Below are positions 46,481-55,915 of a stretch of 64,000 nt of DNA, piece after piece. Location: the NCBI RefSeq assembly GCF_031157835.1, contig NZ_JAVIDR010000009.1, positions 54,446-118,445 on the forward strand, written 5' to 3'. Position 1 is the stretch's first letter. Each line of letters begins with the position of its first letter. Made by a program: the position numbers and the translations under genes. The notes under the pieces are model-generated. The model was given only the letters and a program-made list of their open reading frames with translations, was not told where the DNA came from and searched no databases. The DNA comes from Acinetobacter rudis (GTDB taxonomy: Bacteria; Pseudomonadota; Gammaproteobacteria; Pseudomonadales; Moraxellaceae).

Positions 46481-47782
46481 TTAAACTTTATCTAAATCAA
46501 TCCCTTTGTTATCTTTCCAAGTCAGTACTACAGCGATTGCCACAATACACACAATCACAGCATAAACATTAAACAGTGACTCTAATTGATTTGCATACAA
46601 CCAAGTATTTACATATGACGCTGTACCACCAAACACGGCGATTGAAAGCGACATAAAAATACCAAACAATTTAGTACGATAGCGTGTAGGAATTTGCTCA
46701 GACATCGCCGCTGGCTTACTTGCCGTCAGGAATCCAACAAAAACCAAACCAACCGCTTGTGCTACAAATAAGGTCCAAGGTTCACTTGATAGCAATCCCC
46801 AAAGTGGGAATAAAAACACCATCGAACCACCGAAAGAAATTAATGTACTGGTTTTACGACCAATAATGTCCGACAACCAACCTTGAATAGGTAAACAAAT
46901 CAAATAAACCACTTGTGCTAAACAGCTCATGACAAAAGCATCATGTGGATCCATTTTAAGATGATTAATTGCATAGATTGCGCAGACAGTTACCCAAATA
47001 TAATAGGTCAGTGTAGAACCTGCCTCGTAGAAAAATAGTTTAATTCCAGTTTTAAGAAATTTAGATAATGGCCATGCTGGTGTGTCATCTTGTTGCATTT
47101 TTTCAACATGCTCACTCTCCATCATATTGCGACGCAAATAAAGCGCAAAGAATGCCAGTACACCGCCCAATAAGAATGGAATACGCCAGCCCCAATCATA
47201 CATATCCTCTTTAGGAATCACTGAAGTCAAAAGCGCAAGGAACAACGTTGCGGTTAAAGAACCTAAACCTACGGCAAAAAATACAGTACTGGACCAAAGA
47301 CCACGACGCTTGGGTGGTGCGATTTCAGAAACATAAGCATATGATGTCGTCGTTTCACCACCATGAGCAAAACCTTGCACCAAACGTGCCAAGACCAAAA
47401 TTAAAGATGCCCAATAGCCAATTTTTTCAAAACTTGGAATCAAGGCGATGACAATACTGGCCCCAGCCATAAGCAGCATGGTGATCATCAATACATTACG
47501 TCGACCAATTTTGTCGGCTAATGGTCCAAAAATAAAACCACCAAAAGGGCGTGAAATAAAACCTACAGCAAAAACTGCCAAGGTACTTAATAAAGCAGAA
47601 GTAGGATCGGCTTTGTCAAATAATGCAGAGGCAATATATACCGATGCGACAGCATAGATCGTCCAGTCATACCATTCTAAAAGGTTACCTACACCACTGG
47701 CCATCAGTGACTTTTTACGTGCCGCATCCATTACAGGCACATCAGCCGTAGATTTACTTACATTCTCTATAGGTTGATTCAT
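46481..47782 (-). CDS. MFS permease, metabolite:H+ symporter (MHS) family
   Basis: The 433-residue protein has 12 membrane segments and the MHS signatures GNLLEWYDWTIYAVASVYIA, SRPFGGFIFGPLADKIGRRN and RLVQGFAHGGETTTSYAYVSE. MHS members (ShiA, KgtP, CitH types) import carboxylates with protons. Beside a shikimate-dehydrogenase-like gene, a shikimate- or quinate-like acid is tempting, but the residues that would show it are not known. AAGGA precedes the ATG. A strong terminator follows the gene. Confidence 0.88.
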   Translation of the reverse strand: MNQPIENVSKSTADVPVMDAARKKSLMASGVGNLLEWYDWTIYAVASVYIASALFDKADPTSALLSTLAVFAVGFISRPFGGFIFGPLADKIGRRNVLMITMLLMAGASIVIALIPSFEKIGYWASLILVLARLVQGFAHGGETTTSYAYVSEIAPPKRRGLWSSTVFFAVGLGSLTATLFLALLTSVIPKEDMYDWGWRIPFLLGGVLAFFALYLRRNMMESEHVEKMQQDDTPAWPLSKFLKTGIKLFFYEAGSTLTYYIWVTVCAIYAINHLKMDPHDAFVMSCLAQVVYLICLPIQGWLSDIIGRKTSTLISFGGSMVFLFPLWGLLSSEPWTLFVAQAVGLVFVGFLTASKPAAMSEQIPTRYRTKLFGIFMSLSIAVFGGTASYVNTWLYANQLESLFNVYAVIVCIVAIAVVLTWKDNKGIDLDKV

Positions 47783-47911
47783 ATATATCCTTATGCGATT
47801 TCTCTTAATTTGTGATCAAATCCATACTCTGGCTTAAACTAGAGCATCCCTGCTCAAGCATTACATTCCGTTCTGTCAGCCATCTAAATTTTAGATTTCA
47901 GATTTCCAAAA

Positions 47912-49300
47912 CTATTGATGTAATGCGCGTTGATAAGCCGCCAGTACTGCCTCATGCATTGCTTCCGACATGGTCGGATGCGGTAAAATGGTTTGCATCA
48001 ATTCCTGTTCAGTGGTTTCAAGTGTCTGAGCGATGGCATAACCATTAATCATTTCAGTCACTTCTTCACCTACCATGTGTGCACCCAGCAATTCACCACT
48101 TTGTTCATCAAATACAACTTTGACAAAACCTTCACTACTCTCCATGGCCAATGCTTTACCATTAGCAACGAATGGGAATTTCCCTACGCGGATTTTTTTA
48201 CCTAAAGCCTGTGCTTGTTTTTCGCTATACCCAACACTTGCAACTTGTGGATGGCTATAGGTACAAGCTGGGACTTTATTGCGGTCTAATGGATGTACAT
48301 CTAAGCCCATGATTTTTTCGACACACAACACCCCTTCATGGCTAGCCTTATGTGCCAACCATGGTGGGCCTGCAACATCACCAATGGCATAGATGTTCTT
48401 TTCACTGGTACGACAATATTCATCAGTCACAATATGACCGCGATTCAGTTCAATTTTGGTCTGCTCTAAACCGAGATTTTCAGTGTTGGCACTAATTCCT
48501 ACCGCTAACAGCACCACATCAGCGATTAATTGAACGGGTTGCTTAGCTTCAATATTTAAAACAACCTCGCCATTTTTAAGCTGATGGCTTGCCACTTTTG
48601 CGTCGGTATAAATTTGAATACCATCTTTTTGCAGTGACTTACTTACCGTGGTAGAAATCTCAGCATCTTCTTGCACCAAGATACGCTCTGCCATTTCCAC
48701 TACAGTCACTTCTGCTCCCATAGCACGATAGAAACAGGCAAACTCAATACCAATGGCACCTGCTCCGATCACCACCATGCGTTTAGGAATTGCCTTAGGT
48801 AACAACGCTTCTCTATAGCTCCAGAAATGTTGCCCATCAACAGGCATATTTTCAATCGCTCGCGCACGTGCGCCAGTAGCTAAAATAATATGCTTTGCTG
48901 TTAACGTCTCAGTGCTTTTCGCCTGCACACTCAGTTGACCTTGACCTAATAATTTTGCCTCACCTTGAAAAACAGTAACCTTGTTTTTCTTCAACAACCC
49001 AGCAACTCCACGTTGAAGTTTTGCTGAAACATCTCGTGAACGTTGAACTACTTTATCGAGTTTTATTTTTGGTTGCGCAACATCAATACCAAAAACATCG
49101 GCATTTTTAACTAAACGCAAAACATCAGCGCTACGCAATAAAGCTTTGGTTGGTAAGCATCCCCAGTTTAGACAAATCCCACCCAATTCAGCACGCTCTA
49201 CTACTGCAGTTTTCATGCCCAGTTGACTAGCACGAATGGCTGCAACATATCCACCTGGACCACCACCGACAACCACCAAGTCAAATTGTTGTTTACTCAT
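47912..49300 (-). CDS. lpdA: Dihydrolipoamide dehydrogenase (E3)
   Basis: The 462-residue flavoprotein has GGGPGGYVAAIRASQLG for FAD, the redox disulfide in GGICLNWGCLPTKALL, VVIGAGAIGIEFACFYRAMG for NAD, YAIGDVAGPPWLAHKA, and the C-terminal His-Glu region HPTMSEAMHEAVLAAY. It reoxidises the lipoyl groups of the E2 encoded immediately upstream (15-bp gap). GAGGT lies seven bases before the ATG at 49300. This is a dedicated copy belonging to the cluster, not the general lpd, as judged from context. Confidence 0.93.
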   Translation of the reverse strand: MSKQQFDLVVVGGGPGGYVAAIRASQLGMKTAVVERAELGGICLNWGCLPTKALLRSADVLRLVKNADVFGIDVAQPKIKLDKVVQRSRDVSAKLQRGVAGLLKKNKVTVFQGEAKLLGQGQLSVQAKSTETLTAKHIILATGARARAIENMPVDGQHFWSYREALLPKAIPKRMVVIGAGAIGIEFACFYRAMGAEVTVVEMAERILVQEDAEISTTVSKSLQKDGIQIYTDAKVASHQLKNGEVVLNIEAKQPVQLIADVVLLAVGISANTENLGLEQTKIELNRGHIVTDEYCRTSEKNIYAIGDVAGPPWLAHKASHEGVLCVEKIMGLDVHPLDRNKVPACTYSHPQVASVGYSEKQAQALGKKIRVGKFPFVANGKALAMESSEGFVKVVFDEQSGELLGAHMVGEEVTEMINGYAIAQTLETTEQELMQTILPHPTMSEAMHEAVLAAYQRALHQ

Positions 49301-49315
49301 GATCACTACCTCGGA

Positions 49316-50545
49316 TTAGATCAACAATTTCAATGGATCTTCGATATGCTGCTGGAATGCAGCCAACCAAGTCGCAGCAACAGCACCATCAATCACACGA
49401 TGATCGGCAGACAAACTACAGCGTAATACGGAACCTACTTGAACTTCGTCATTCACTACGATTGGCTGTTTCTTAATGGCACCTACAGCCAAAATACCTG
49501 CCTGTGGTGGATTAATGATGGCGTTAAAATCTGACACACCAAACATACCAAGGTTACTAATACTAAATGTACCGCCTTGATACTGCTCTGGTCGTAGTTT
49601 TCCTTCACGTGCAAGTTCTGCTAATTCTGCAACTTCACGATGAATCGTAGACAATGATTTATTTTCTACTTGACGAATAACAGGGGTGAATAAACCTTTC
49701 TCCGTTGCCACAGCAACACTAATATCAACATGATGATACTGATGAATTGCGGTTTCAGCCCAACATGCATTCATCTCAGGCACTTGAGCAGAAGCTAAAG
49801 CAACAGCTTTAATAATCATGTCATTCACTGAGATTTTTTCTTTGGCAACCGCATTGATTTGCTGACGAATATTTAATAAAGCATCGACATGACACTGCAC
49901 ATTTAAGTAAAAATGCGGCACTGTCGATTTACTCTCAGTTAAGCGTCGTGCAATCGTCTTACGCATATTACTTAACGCAACTTCTTCATATTCAACAGCC
50001 GTAGCCACTGGAGTTGCTGTCGCTGTAGTACTTGCCTCAGAAGCCGCAACCTGAGCAATAGCTTGTTCTAATGCCAGTTCAATATCACGTTTGACAATAC
50101 GGCCACGAGGACCACTGCCATTTAATTCGGCCAAGTCCAATTGGTTTTGTTGTGCGAGACGTTTTGCTAAAGGTGACGCGAAAATACGTTCAACTGTCTG
50201 ACTATGTACTGTTTCGTCTGTTACAGCTTTCTGAGTTGCAACTTGAGCAACAACTGCTGAATCAACAGTCTGCTCAACAGCTGGAGACGGCGTGAGATCG
50301 ATCTGACCATCACCATTGAGCTGGGCAATTGCTGCACCAACTTCAACTTCTTCACCTTCTTGTGCAATTAACTTACTAATTAAGCCTTCTTCTTCTGCGA
50401 TCATTTCAACCACAGCTTTATCGGTTTCAACTTCTGCAATACATTGACCGATAACGATTTGATCACCTTCGGCAACCAACCATTTATTAATTGTGGCATG
50501 CGTTGTATTTGCCAATACTTCTGGCATATGGAGTAACTTAGACAT
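49316..50545 (-). CDS. 2-oxoacid dehydrogenase E2 (dihydrolipoyl acyltransferase)
   Basis: The 409-residue protein starts with one lipoyl domain (lipoylated Lys in VETDKAVVEM near residue 43), followed by an Ala/Gln/Thr-rich linker. The E1/E3-binding domain is next (FASPLAKRLAQQNQLDLAEL, GPRGRIVKRDIE, about 135-170), and after a second linker the catalytic domain ends with SADHRVIDGA, carrying the active-site His. One lipoyl domain and the motif order fit acetoin and branched-chain-type complexes. AAAGG precedes the ATG. It lies 51 bp after the fused E1 gene. Confidence 0.92.
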   Translation of the reverse strand: MSKLLHMPEVLANTTHATINKWLVAEGDQIVIGQCIAEVETDKAVVEMIAEEEGLISKLIAQEGEEVEVGAAIAQLNGDGQIDLTPSPAVEQTVDSAVVAQVATQKAVTDETVHSQTVERIFASPLAKRLAQQNQLDLAELNGSGPRGRIVKRDIELALEQAIAQVAASEASTTATATPVATAVEYEEVALSNMRKTIARRLTESKSTVPHFYLNVQCHVDALLNIRQQINAVAKEKISVNDMIIKAVALASAQVPEMNACWAETAIHQYHHVDISVAVATEKGLFTPVIRQVENKSLSTIHREVAELAELAREGKLRPEQYQGGTFSISNLGMFGVSDFNAIINPPQAGILAVGAIKKQPIVVNDEVQVGSVLRCSLSADHRVIDGAVAATWLAAFQQHIEDPLKLLI

Positions 50546-50596
50546 GGTGCGACCTTTGACTAAAATTTTTAATATCGGATGAGTGAATGGAAGCGA

Positions 50597-52780
50597 TTAA
50601 ATCGCTTCACCTTTATCACGCATAACACGTTGTAGACCTTCAACTACTTCTTCAGTACGTGCAGCCGCAGCACGTTCAAGTACCTTAGAAATACTTGGTG
50701 CACCTTCTGTACCATGTACACGTTGAATTGGTTGATCTAACCAGTCGAAACAACGACGCTGTAATTCATCTGATAACCAACCACCATAAGAAGTTCCCTG
50801 ATTACCTTGTTCCACAATCAACACATTATTGGTTTTGCGAATACTGGCTTCGATCGTGTTCCAATCCAAACTTGCACGATCAAGGAAACGTAGATCAATC
50901 ACCTCAGCATCGACACCTGTTTGTTCAACAGCTTCTAAACTATGATTCACCATAGAAAGGTAAGTTAAAATTGTTACTGCCTTACCTTCACGACGAATCG
51001 CTGCTTGACCAAATGGTATTTGGTAATCCAAATTACTTTCAGGGATTAGACCGCTTTTACTATATAAATCTACATGTTCAATCACTAGAACAGGATCATT
51101 ACAAGCCAAAGCAAAGTTCATCAAACCGATATAATCAAAAGGTGTTGATGCCGCAACAATGCGCCAACCTGGGTTTGTCACAAAAATTCCTGCTGGGTCC
51201 ATTGAGTGTTGTGAACCATACCCTGTACCCATCGCAATTTTCGTTCTTAAAACTAAAGGCACATCACTCTGACCACCAAACATATGACGTGCTTTACCAA
51301 TTTGGTTAAAGACCTGATCGGCTGCTACCCACATAAAATCTGGATACATAAATTCCACGACAGGTTTAAAACGCCCATCAACAGCAATCCCACCACCAAG
51401 GCCCATAAAAGCATTTTCGCTGATTGGTGTACCCAAAGTACGCTCAGGGAAACGCTCTTTTAGTCCCTTTGTCGCCCCATTGGTTCCCCCTTTGAGACGA
51501 TGAATATCTTCACCCATTACCATGATTGAATCATCGGTTTCCATACGACGATTCATTACATTTGCAACAGCATCAATAAATTTTGCTTTGACCAAAGCTT
51601 GAGTAAAGGTCGCTTCCTCTTGTGTTTCAGCACCAGCTATCTCAGAGAGATCACCACGAATACCAACATCAACAAAGTCTTTAGCAGGCCAAAGCTCTGG
51701 ACGAATACGGCGCTTGCCCTTTTCGGCAGCTTCAGTCAACTCAGCAACAGCTTGTGCCATAACATCTTGACACTGGCGACGTAATGCAGTGACTTGATCG
51801 GCATCAATTAAACCACGTTCAATCATTTGATTTTCAAGCATTACAATCGGATCACGCACCTTCCATGCTTGTTCTTCATCTTTACTACGATAACCAAAGG
51901 CACTACCAGGATAAGGACCATTTTGATGGAAGAAACGATAAACATCGGCTTCAACGATGGTTGGTCCTTTACCTTCACGCATATGCTGCAATGCTTGCTG
52001 CATGGTCAAATGCACAGCCAATGGGTCCATGCCATCAACTTTCCAACTTGGAATATTAAATGCCGCACCACGTGAAGATAAACGTGTTTCAGCAGTTGCT
52101 TCTTCAACTGAAGTTGATACTGCATAACGGTTATTTTCAATAAAGAAGCAAATTGGCAACTTCCAAGCTGCAGCCAAATTCATGGTTTCAAGCACAGAAC
52201 CAATGTTGACCGCACCATCACCAAAATAAGTAATTGCAATCGCATCTGTTTGAGCATGTCGATGTGCCCAAGCAGCACCAGCAGCCATTGGCGCACCGCC
52301 ACCAACAATCGCATTGGTTCCTAAAGCACCGGCTTCAATCCACTGTAAGTGCATTGAACCGCCACGACCTTTACAAAAACCTTGAGCAAGACCCAAAATT
52401 TCTGCCAAAGTACGTTGCAATACATCTTGTACATCTGAACCAAAGGCTTCCACTGCTTTCATCCCGTTAGGACGTAAATAAGTTAAAGCTTTTGCTAAGA
52501 ACTGGTGATGACCACGATGTGAACCATTCACCTGATCCGCCGCAGTTAAAGAAATAATTGAGCCGACTGCCCCACCTTCTTGACCAATACTTGAGTGTGC
52601 TGGGCCATGAACTAAACCTTCACCCGCAAGCTCCAACACAGATTCTTCAAATGCACGAATAATATGCAATTGTGTCAACATACTTTCGAGCAATGCTGGA
52701 TCTGCTTGGTTCCAATCTTCTTGCGTACTTTGCAATTCAATCCAAGGGCTTTCTGGATGAAGATTAATTTGATTTGACAT
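50597..52780 (-). CDS. Fused alpha-beta E1 of a thiamine-diphosphate 2-oxoacid dehydrogenase
   Basis: The 727-residue protein joins two normally separate subunits. Residues 1 to about 380 are E1-alpha: LHIIRAFEESVLELAGEGLVHG, GQEGGAVGS, the TPP motif GDGAVNIGSVLETMNLAA to ENN near 187-215, and HQNGPYPGSAFGYR. From about 390 it is E1-beta: INAVANVMNRRM-like AVANVMNRRMETDD, VMGEDIHRLKGGTNGATKG, TPISENAFMGLGGGIAVDG, and GSQHSMDPAGIF. The complex decarboxylates a 2-oxoacid or alpha-diketone/acetoin-like compound to an acyl-CoA. The substrate cannot be told. AAGGA precedes the ATG. Confidence 0.9.
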   Translation of the reverse strand: MSNQINLHPESPWIELQSTQEDWNQADPALLESMLTQLHIIRAFEESVLELAGEGLVHGPAHSSIGQEGGAVGSIISLTAADQVNGSHRGHHQFLAKALTYLRPNGMKAVEAFGSDVQDVLQRTLAEILGLAQGFCKGRGGSMHLQWIEAGALGTNAIVGGGAPMAAGAAWAHRHAQTDAIAITYFGDGAVNIGSVLETMNLAAAWKLPICFFIENNRYAVSTSVEEATAETRLSSRGAAFNIPSWKVDGMDPLAVHLTMQQALQHMREGKGPTIVEADVYRFFHQNGPYPGSAFGYRSKDEEQAWKVRDPIVMLENQMIERGLIDADQVTALRRQCQDVMAQAVAELTEAAEKGKRRIRPELWPAKDFVDVGIRGDLSEIAGAETQEEATFTQALVKAKFIDAVANVMNRRMETDDSIMVMGEDIHRLKGGTNGATKGLKERFPERTLGTPISENAFMGLGGGIAVDGRFKPVVEFMYPDFMWVAADQVFNQIGKARHMFGGQSDVPLVLRTKIAMGTGYGSQHSMDPAGIFVTNPGWRIVAASTPFDYIGLMNFALACNDPVLVIEHVDLYSKSGLIPESNLDYQIPFGQAAIRREGKAVTILTYLSMVNHSLEAVEQTGVDAEVIDLRFLDRASLDWNTIEASIRKTNNVLIVEQGNQGTSYGGWLSDELQRRCFDWLDQPIQRVHGTEGAPSISKVLERAAAARTEEVVEGLQRVMRDKGEAI

Positions 52781-52828
52781 TCGGTCTATCCTTTGTAATG
52801 TAGCTTGATGTTGAGTGCATGCACGGAT

Positions 52829-53614
52829 TTACTGAAATCCATTGGCCTCCCAGCCACCATCAATTAAATAAGTTTGTCCGGTCATAAACTTGGCGGCATC
52901 TGAAGCAAGAAATAGTGCTAACTCAGCAATTTCCTCAGGCTCAGCCAAACGACCCAAAGGTGTCCGACGTTCAAGATCGGCCACATCTAAAGTATTTTGT
53001 TGCTGTAATTTTTCTACCAATGCTGTACGGGTATAACCTGGCCCAATCGCCAGAACACGAATTCCGAGTGCTCCCCACTCAGCAGCCAAACATTTTGTCA
53101 TCGACACAACACCTGCTTTGGTTGTGCAATATGCAGTACGTTCAGCTGACGTGCTTAATCCCCAAATTGAAGCGGTGTTAATAATGACGCCGCCCCCTTG
53201 TTGCTGCATTTGCTTAGCAGCTTGTTGTGAACATAAAAATAGACTAGTGAGGTTAATATCTACGCAGCGACGCCACTCAGGCATCGTGATATCCAAAGAG
53301 GGTTTATTCAGCGAGATACCAGCGTTATTAAATAAGACATCAACAAAACCAAAACTATTTTTACATGCTTCAAAAGCAGCACTCACAGCCTCATCATCAG
53401 TCACATTCGCGGCATAACCCTGTACTGTATAATCTTGCAAAGCCTGTAGCGCTTCATTTAAAGCATCTTGGTTAAGGTCAATCATAAACACTTGAGCACC
53501 TTGCTCAGCAAAAGCTTTAGAGAGACAAAAGCCAATCCCAGCTGCTGCACCTGTGACAATGACTGTTTTTCCTGCAATACCTGCATATTGAGTTTGGTGT
53601 TGATGTTTTTTCAT
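52829..53614 (-). CDS. SDR-family oxidoreductase (first gene of the fused-E1 cluster)
   Basis: The 261-residue classical SDR has TGAAAGIGFCLSKAFAE, D46 in MIDLNQDA (NAD preference), NNAGISLN, NTASIWG with the Ser, YCTTK with Tyr and Lys, and LASDAAKFMTGQTYLIDGGW. It opens the cluster, 48 bp before the fused E1 gene, with AAGGA upstream of the ATG. It probably oxidises a secondary alcohol to the ketone that E1 handles, by analogy with butanediol dehydrogenases next to acetoin dehydrogenase genes. That is inference only. Confidence 0.86.
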   Translation of the reverse strand: MKKHQHQTQYAGIAGKTVIVTGAAAGIGFCLSKAFAEQGAQVFMIDLNQDALNEALQALQDYTVQGYAANVTDDEAVSAAFEACKNSFGFVDVLFNNAGISLNKPSLDITMPEWRRCVDINLTSLFLCSQQAAKQMQQQGGGVIINTASIWGLSTSAERTAYCTTKAGVVSMTKCLAAEWGALGIRVLAIGPGYTRTALVEKLQQQNTLDVADLERRTPLGRLAEPEEIAELALFLASDAAKFMTGQTYLIDGGWEANGFQ

Positions 53615-54144
53615 GAGAAATATCCTTAAATATCAGTAAAAATTAGTTTACAGAGTGGCTTTTACATTCCTAATGCAAAGATCTTTCATTGCAGCCTATT
53701 CAACTCATCCATATTTAGACCCTTACTCAATCTTGGTACCACAACCTGAGTTGCTAACATTTCTGTGCTGAAATCCATAACACATAACAGCCAATTTTGC
53801 AGAGTAGAGCATTCGATTTATAATAATACTACATTACCGTAATACAGTATTACAATAACATTTTTCCAAATTCTATTTCAAAGTTGATTCTTGGTAGAAA
53901 TTTAACGGTAAACAGAGCAGGTTTTAAAATTGAAAAGTAATAAATAACAATGACTTTAGGGCTAGTCTTTAAACTTAATCATGGAATAAAATATTGTTTA
54001 TTTTTTTAGAAAATGCGTGATCAAATAGATTTAAAAGACAATTTAAATCGTAAAATTAACTTTAAATTGCCTTTTTATTAAGCTAAATCACCCTTGTGAG
54101 TAATCATCAATCCCTCAAAAGCTGCATCAAATGCAGCCTTAAAA
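53615..54144. other. Promoter region of the fused-E1 cluster
   Basis: This 530-bp gap holds the palindrome at 53839-53853 about 225 bp before the first gene. A TAGTAT box lies close to it on the minus strand, so the leader would be about 190 nt. The rest is A+T-rich and shows no gene or terminator for the SH3 protein beyond it. Confidence 0.5.
53839..53853. promoter_or_regulatory. Palindromic operator copy 2, upstream of the fused-E1 cluster
   Basis: GTAATAC-A-GTATTAC is a perfect 15-bp palindrome that differs from the copy at 43409-43423 in the centre base and the last base only. It overlaps a possible -35/-10 spacer on the minus strand, the position for a repressor. Confidence 0.6.
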
Positions 54145-54882
54145 TCAAAGACTGATTTTCCAGGCTTGATGCTCAACCAACTGCCCCTTTCGTAAATGGA
54201 ACATTAAATTATAAGCGGCAGCGCCACTGTAATTAAAATGATTAACCAAATAGATATCATCATTTAAATAATAAATTTCAAAGTCAGCTAAATCACTTTT
54301 AGTTAAATCTGAAAATTGGGCTTGAAAAAAATACTGCCCCATTTGATTTACAGCCAATGTGGTCTTTTGAGATCGATATGAAATATCAATGCGTTGAAGT
54401 TGAGAAAAATTTTTGTTGGGTATCTCACCATCTGTACCTAAGAACGTTTTATTTTTATAGTACCGATAATAACCATTGGCATCTGCTTTAAATAACCGAT
54501 CATTGGATTCTCTAGGCATAGCATTAATCTGAACGGTCATTTCAGCATTTGAAAAGGTAACTTGATTCGCCTCATATGCTGTAAGTTTTAACCGATGGTA
54601 GGCTTTAAAAAAATTAATTCTATTTTTATAGACATAACCATCATCATGGTTAGCAGTAGAAATCAAACAAAAATTGGCATCTTCATTATCTGACAGACAA
54701 TCAACCAGTTGATTATTTTTAAGCTTCCCCACTACATTTGCTTTTAATGAAGCATAATCCCGAATATTCACCTCACCGTCTTTGTCCTGAATTAAGCCAA
54801 AATCTGCATAGATGTGTGGACTAAAAACAACAGTGACAAAGGTGATCATTTTAATTAAATCTTTTTTGTGAAAACCAAACAC
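54145..54882 (-). CDS. Exported protein with N-terminal SH3-type domain
   Basis: The 245-residue product has an N-terminal signal (KKDLIKMITFVTVVFSPHIYA, cut near residue 26). A bacterial SH3-like domain follows (GEVNIRDYASLKANVVGKLKN, then VDCLSDNEDANFCLIS and GYVYKNRI, about 35-90), and the 150-residue C-terminal part is unrecognised. Such domains bind peptidoglycan or metals in the periplasm. The start is a GTG at 54882 with GGAG seven bases upstream; an internal ATG at 54849 is less well placed. The gene is alone, and its role is unknown. Confidence 0.7.
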   Translation of the reverse strand: MFGFHKKDLIKMITFVTVVFSPHIYADFGLIQDKDGEVNIRDYASLKANVVGKLKNNQLVDCLSDNEDANFCLISTANHDDGYVYKNRINFFKAYHRLKLTAYEANQVTFSNAEMTVQINAMPRESNDRLFKADANGYYRYYKNKTFLGTDGEIPNKNFSQLQRIDISYRSQKTTLAVNQMGQYFFQAQFSDLTKSDLADFEIYYLNDDIYLVNHFNYSGAAAYNLMFHLRKGQLVEHQAWKISL

Positions 54883-55016
54883 GTGCTATCTCCACCCATC
54901 GAGGTATTATCGATGATAAGTATAAAATGAATCCCCATTTAAACGACAAGCTCAAAAACAATACTAAAGTAATGTTCACATGTAACAATGCCTGATCGTT
55001 ATGGGGATAGTTCTGC

Positions 55017-55913
55017 TTAAGCTGTAGTCAGACTATTGGCCAGATGCATAAACTCTGCTCGCGCCTTAAGATCTGTTAATAACACACCACGTACAGCAAT
55101 GGTCACAGTATGATGACCTTGTTGACACAAACCTCTTGATTCCATACACATATGGCGAGCACGAATTAATACAGCAACACCTTTTGCACCTAAATGAGTT
55201 GCTAAAGCATCCGCAATTTGATTGGTCATTCGTTCTTGTACTTGTAAACGACGTGCATACAAATCTGCTAATCTGCTGAGTTTACTCAGCCCCACAACTC
55301 GACCATCTGGAATATAAGCAATGGTTGCTGTACCAAAAATATCAGCTAAATGATGTTCACACTTGGAATAAATGGGAATATCTTTAACAATAACCATTTC
55401 ATCACAGCCTTCCGCGCCATCCTCAAAAACCTTTAAAATTTCCGCAGGATCTTGTTGATACCCTGAAATCCATGTTTTCCAAGCCTTAGCAACACGAAGT
55501 GGCGTATCGACCAAGCCTTCACGCTCAGGATCATCAGCAATGACTTCAAGTAAGTTAGAGATTACTGGTGCAACCAACTCAACAAAACTGTCAGACGTAG
55601 ACTCCCAAGGCAATAAACTGCTCTCTGAAACATCTAATGCAATAACAGGCAATTGATGCAGTTCTGCCAGTTTAATGGTTAAGCCATTTGGTTCAGCTTG
55701 ATTTTCTTGAAAACTCAAAATTACATCAGCCTGCTCAATGTTTGTAGCAACCACGACTTTGCAATCCATCAGTAGTAACATCTGAATCACAGCTGCTAAA
55801 CGTGAATGAATAGGATAAATAGCAATAGTTGTACTTGGCCACTTTGCTTTTAAATGCTCAGCTAATGTGGTTAAAATTGAGTGGAATTCACTTTGCTCAA
55901 TGATTTTTTTCAC
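55017..55913 (-). CDS. folE: GTP cyclohydrolase I with N-terminal extension
   Basis: The 298-residue protein carries a complete FolE domain from about residue 120: DDPEREGLVDTPLRVAKAW, the zinc and catalytic residues in SKCEHHLADIFG near 184, IAYIPDGRVVGLSKLSRLAD, RRLQVQERMTNQIADAL and RHMCMESRG with the second zinc Cys. It makes dihydroneopterin triphosphate from GTP. The first 115 residues are not part of FolE; they show alternating strands and helices (TIAIYPIHSRLAAVIQML, CKVVVATN, LPVIALD) like a small Rossmann-type domain. It starts with GTG two bases after queD, so it is coupled to it. Confidence 0.87.
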   Translation of the reverse strand: MKKIIEQSEFHSILTTLAEHLKAKWPSTTIAIYPIHSRLAAVIQMLLLMDCKVVVATNIEQADVILSFQENQAEPNGLTIKLAELHQLPVIALDVSESSLLPWESTSDSFVELVAPVISNLLEVIADDPEREGLVDTPLRVAKAWKTWISGYQQDPAEILKVFEDGAEGCDEMVIVKDIPIYSKCEHHLADIFGTATIAYIPDGRVVGLSKLSRLADLYARRLQVQERMTNQIADALATHLGAKGVAVLIRARHMCMESRGLCQQGHHTVTIAVRGVLLTDLKARAEFMHLANSLTTA

Positions 55914-55915
55914 TG

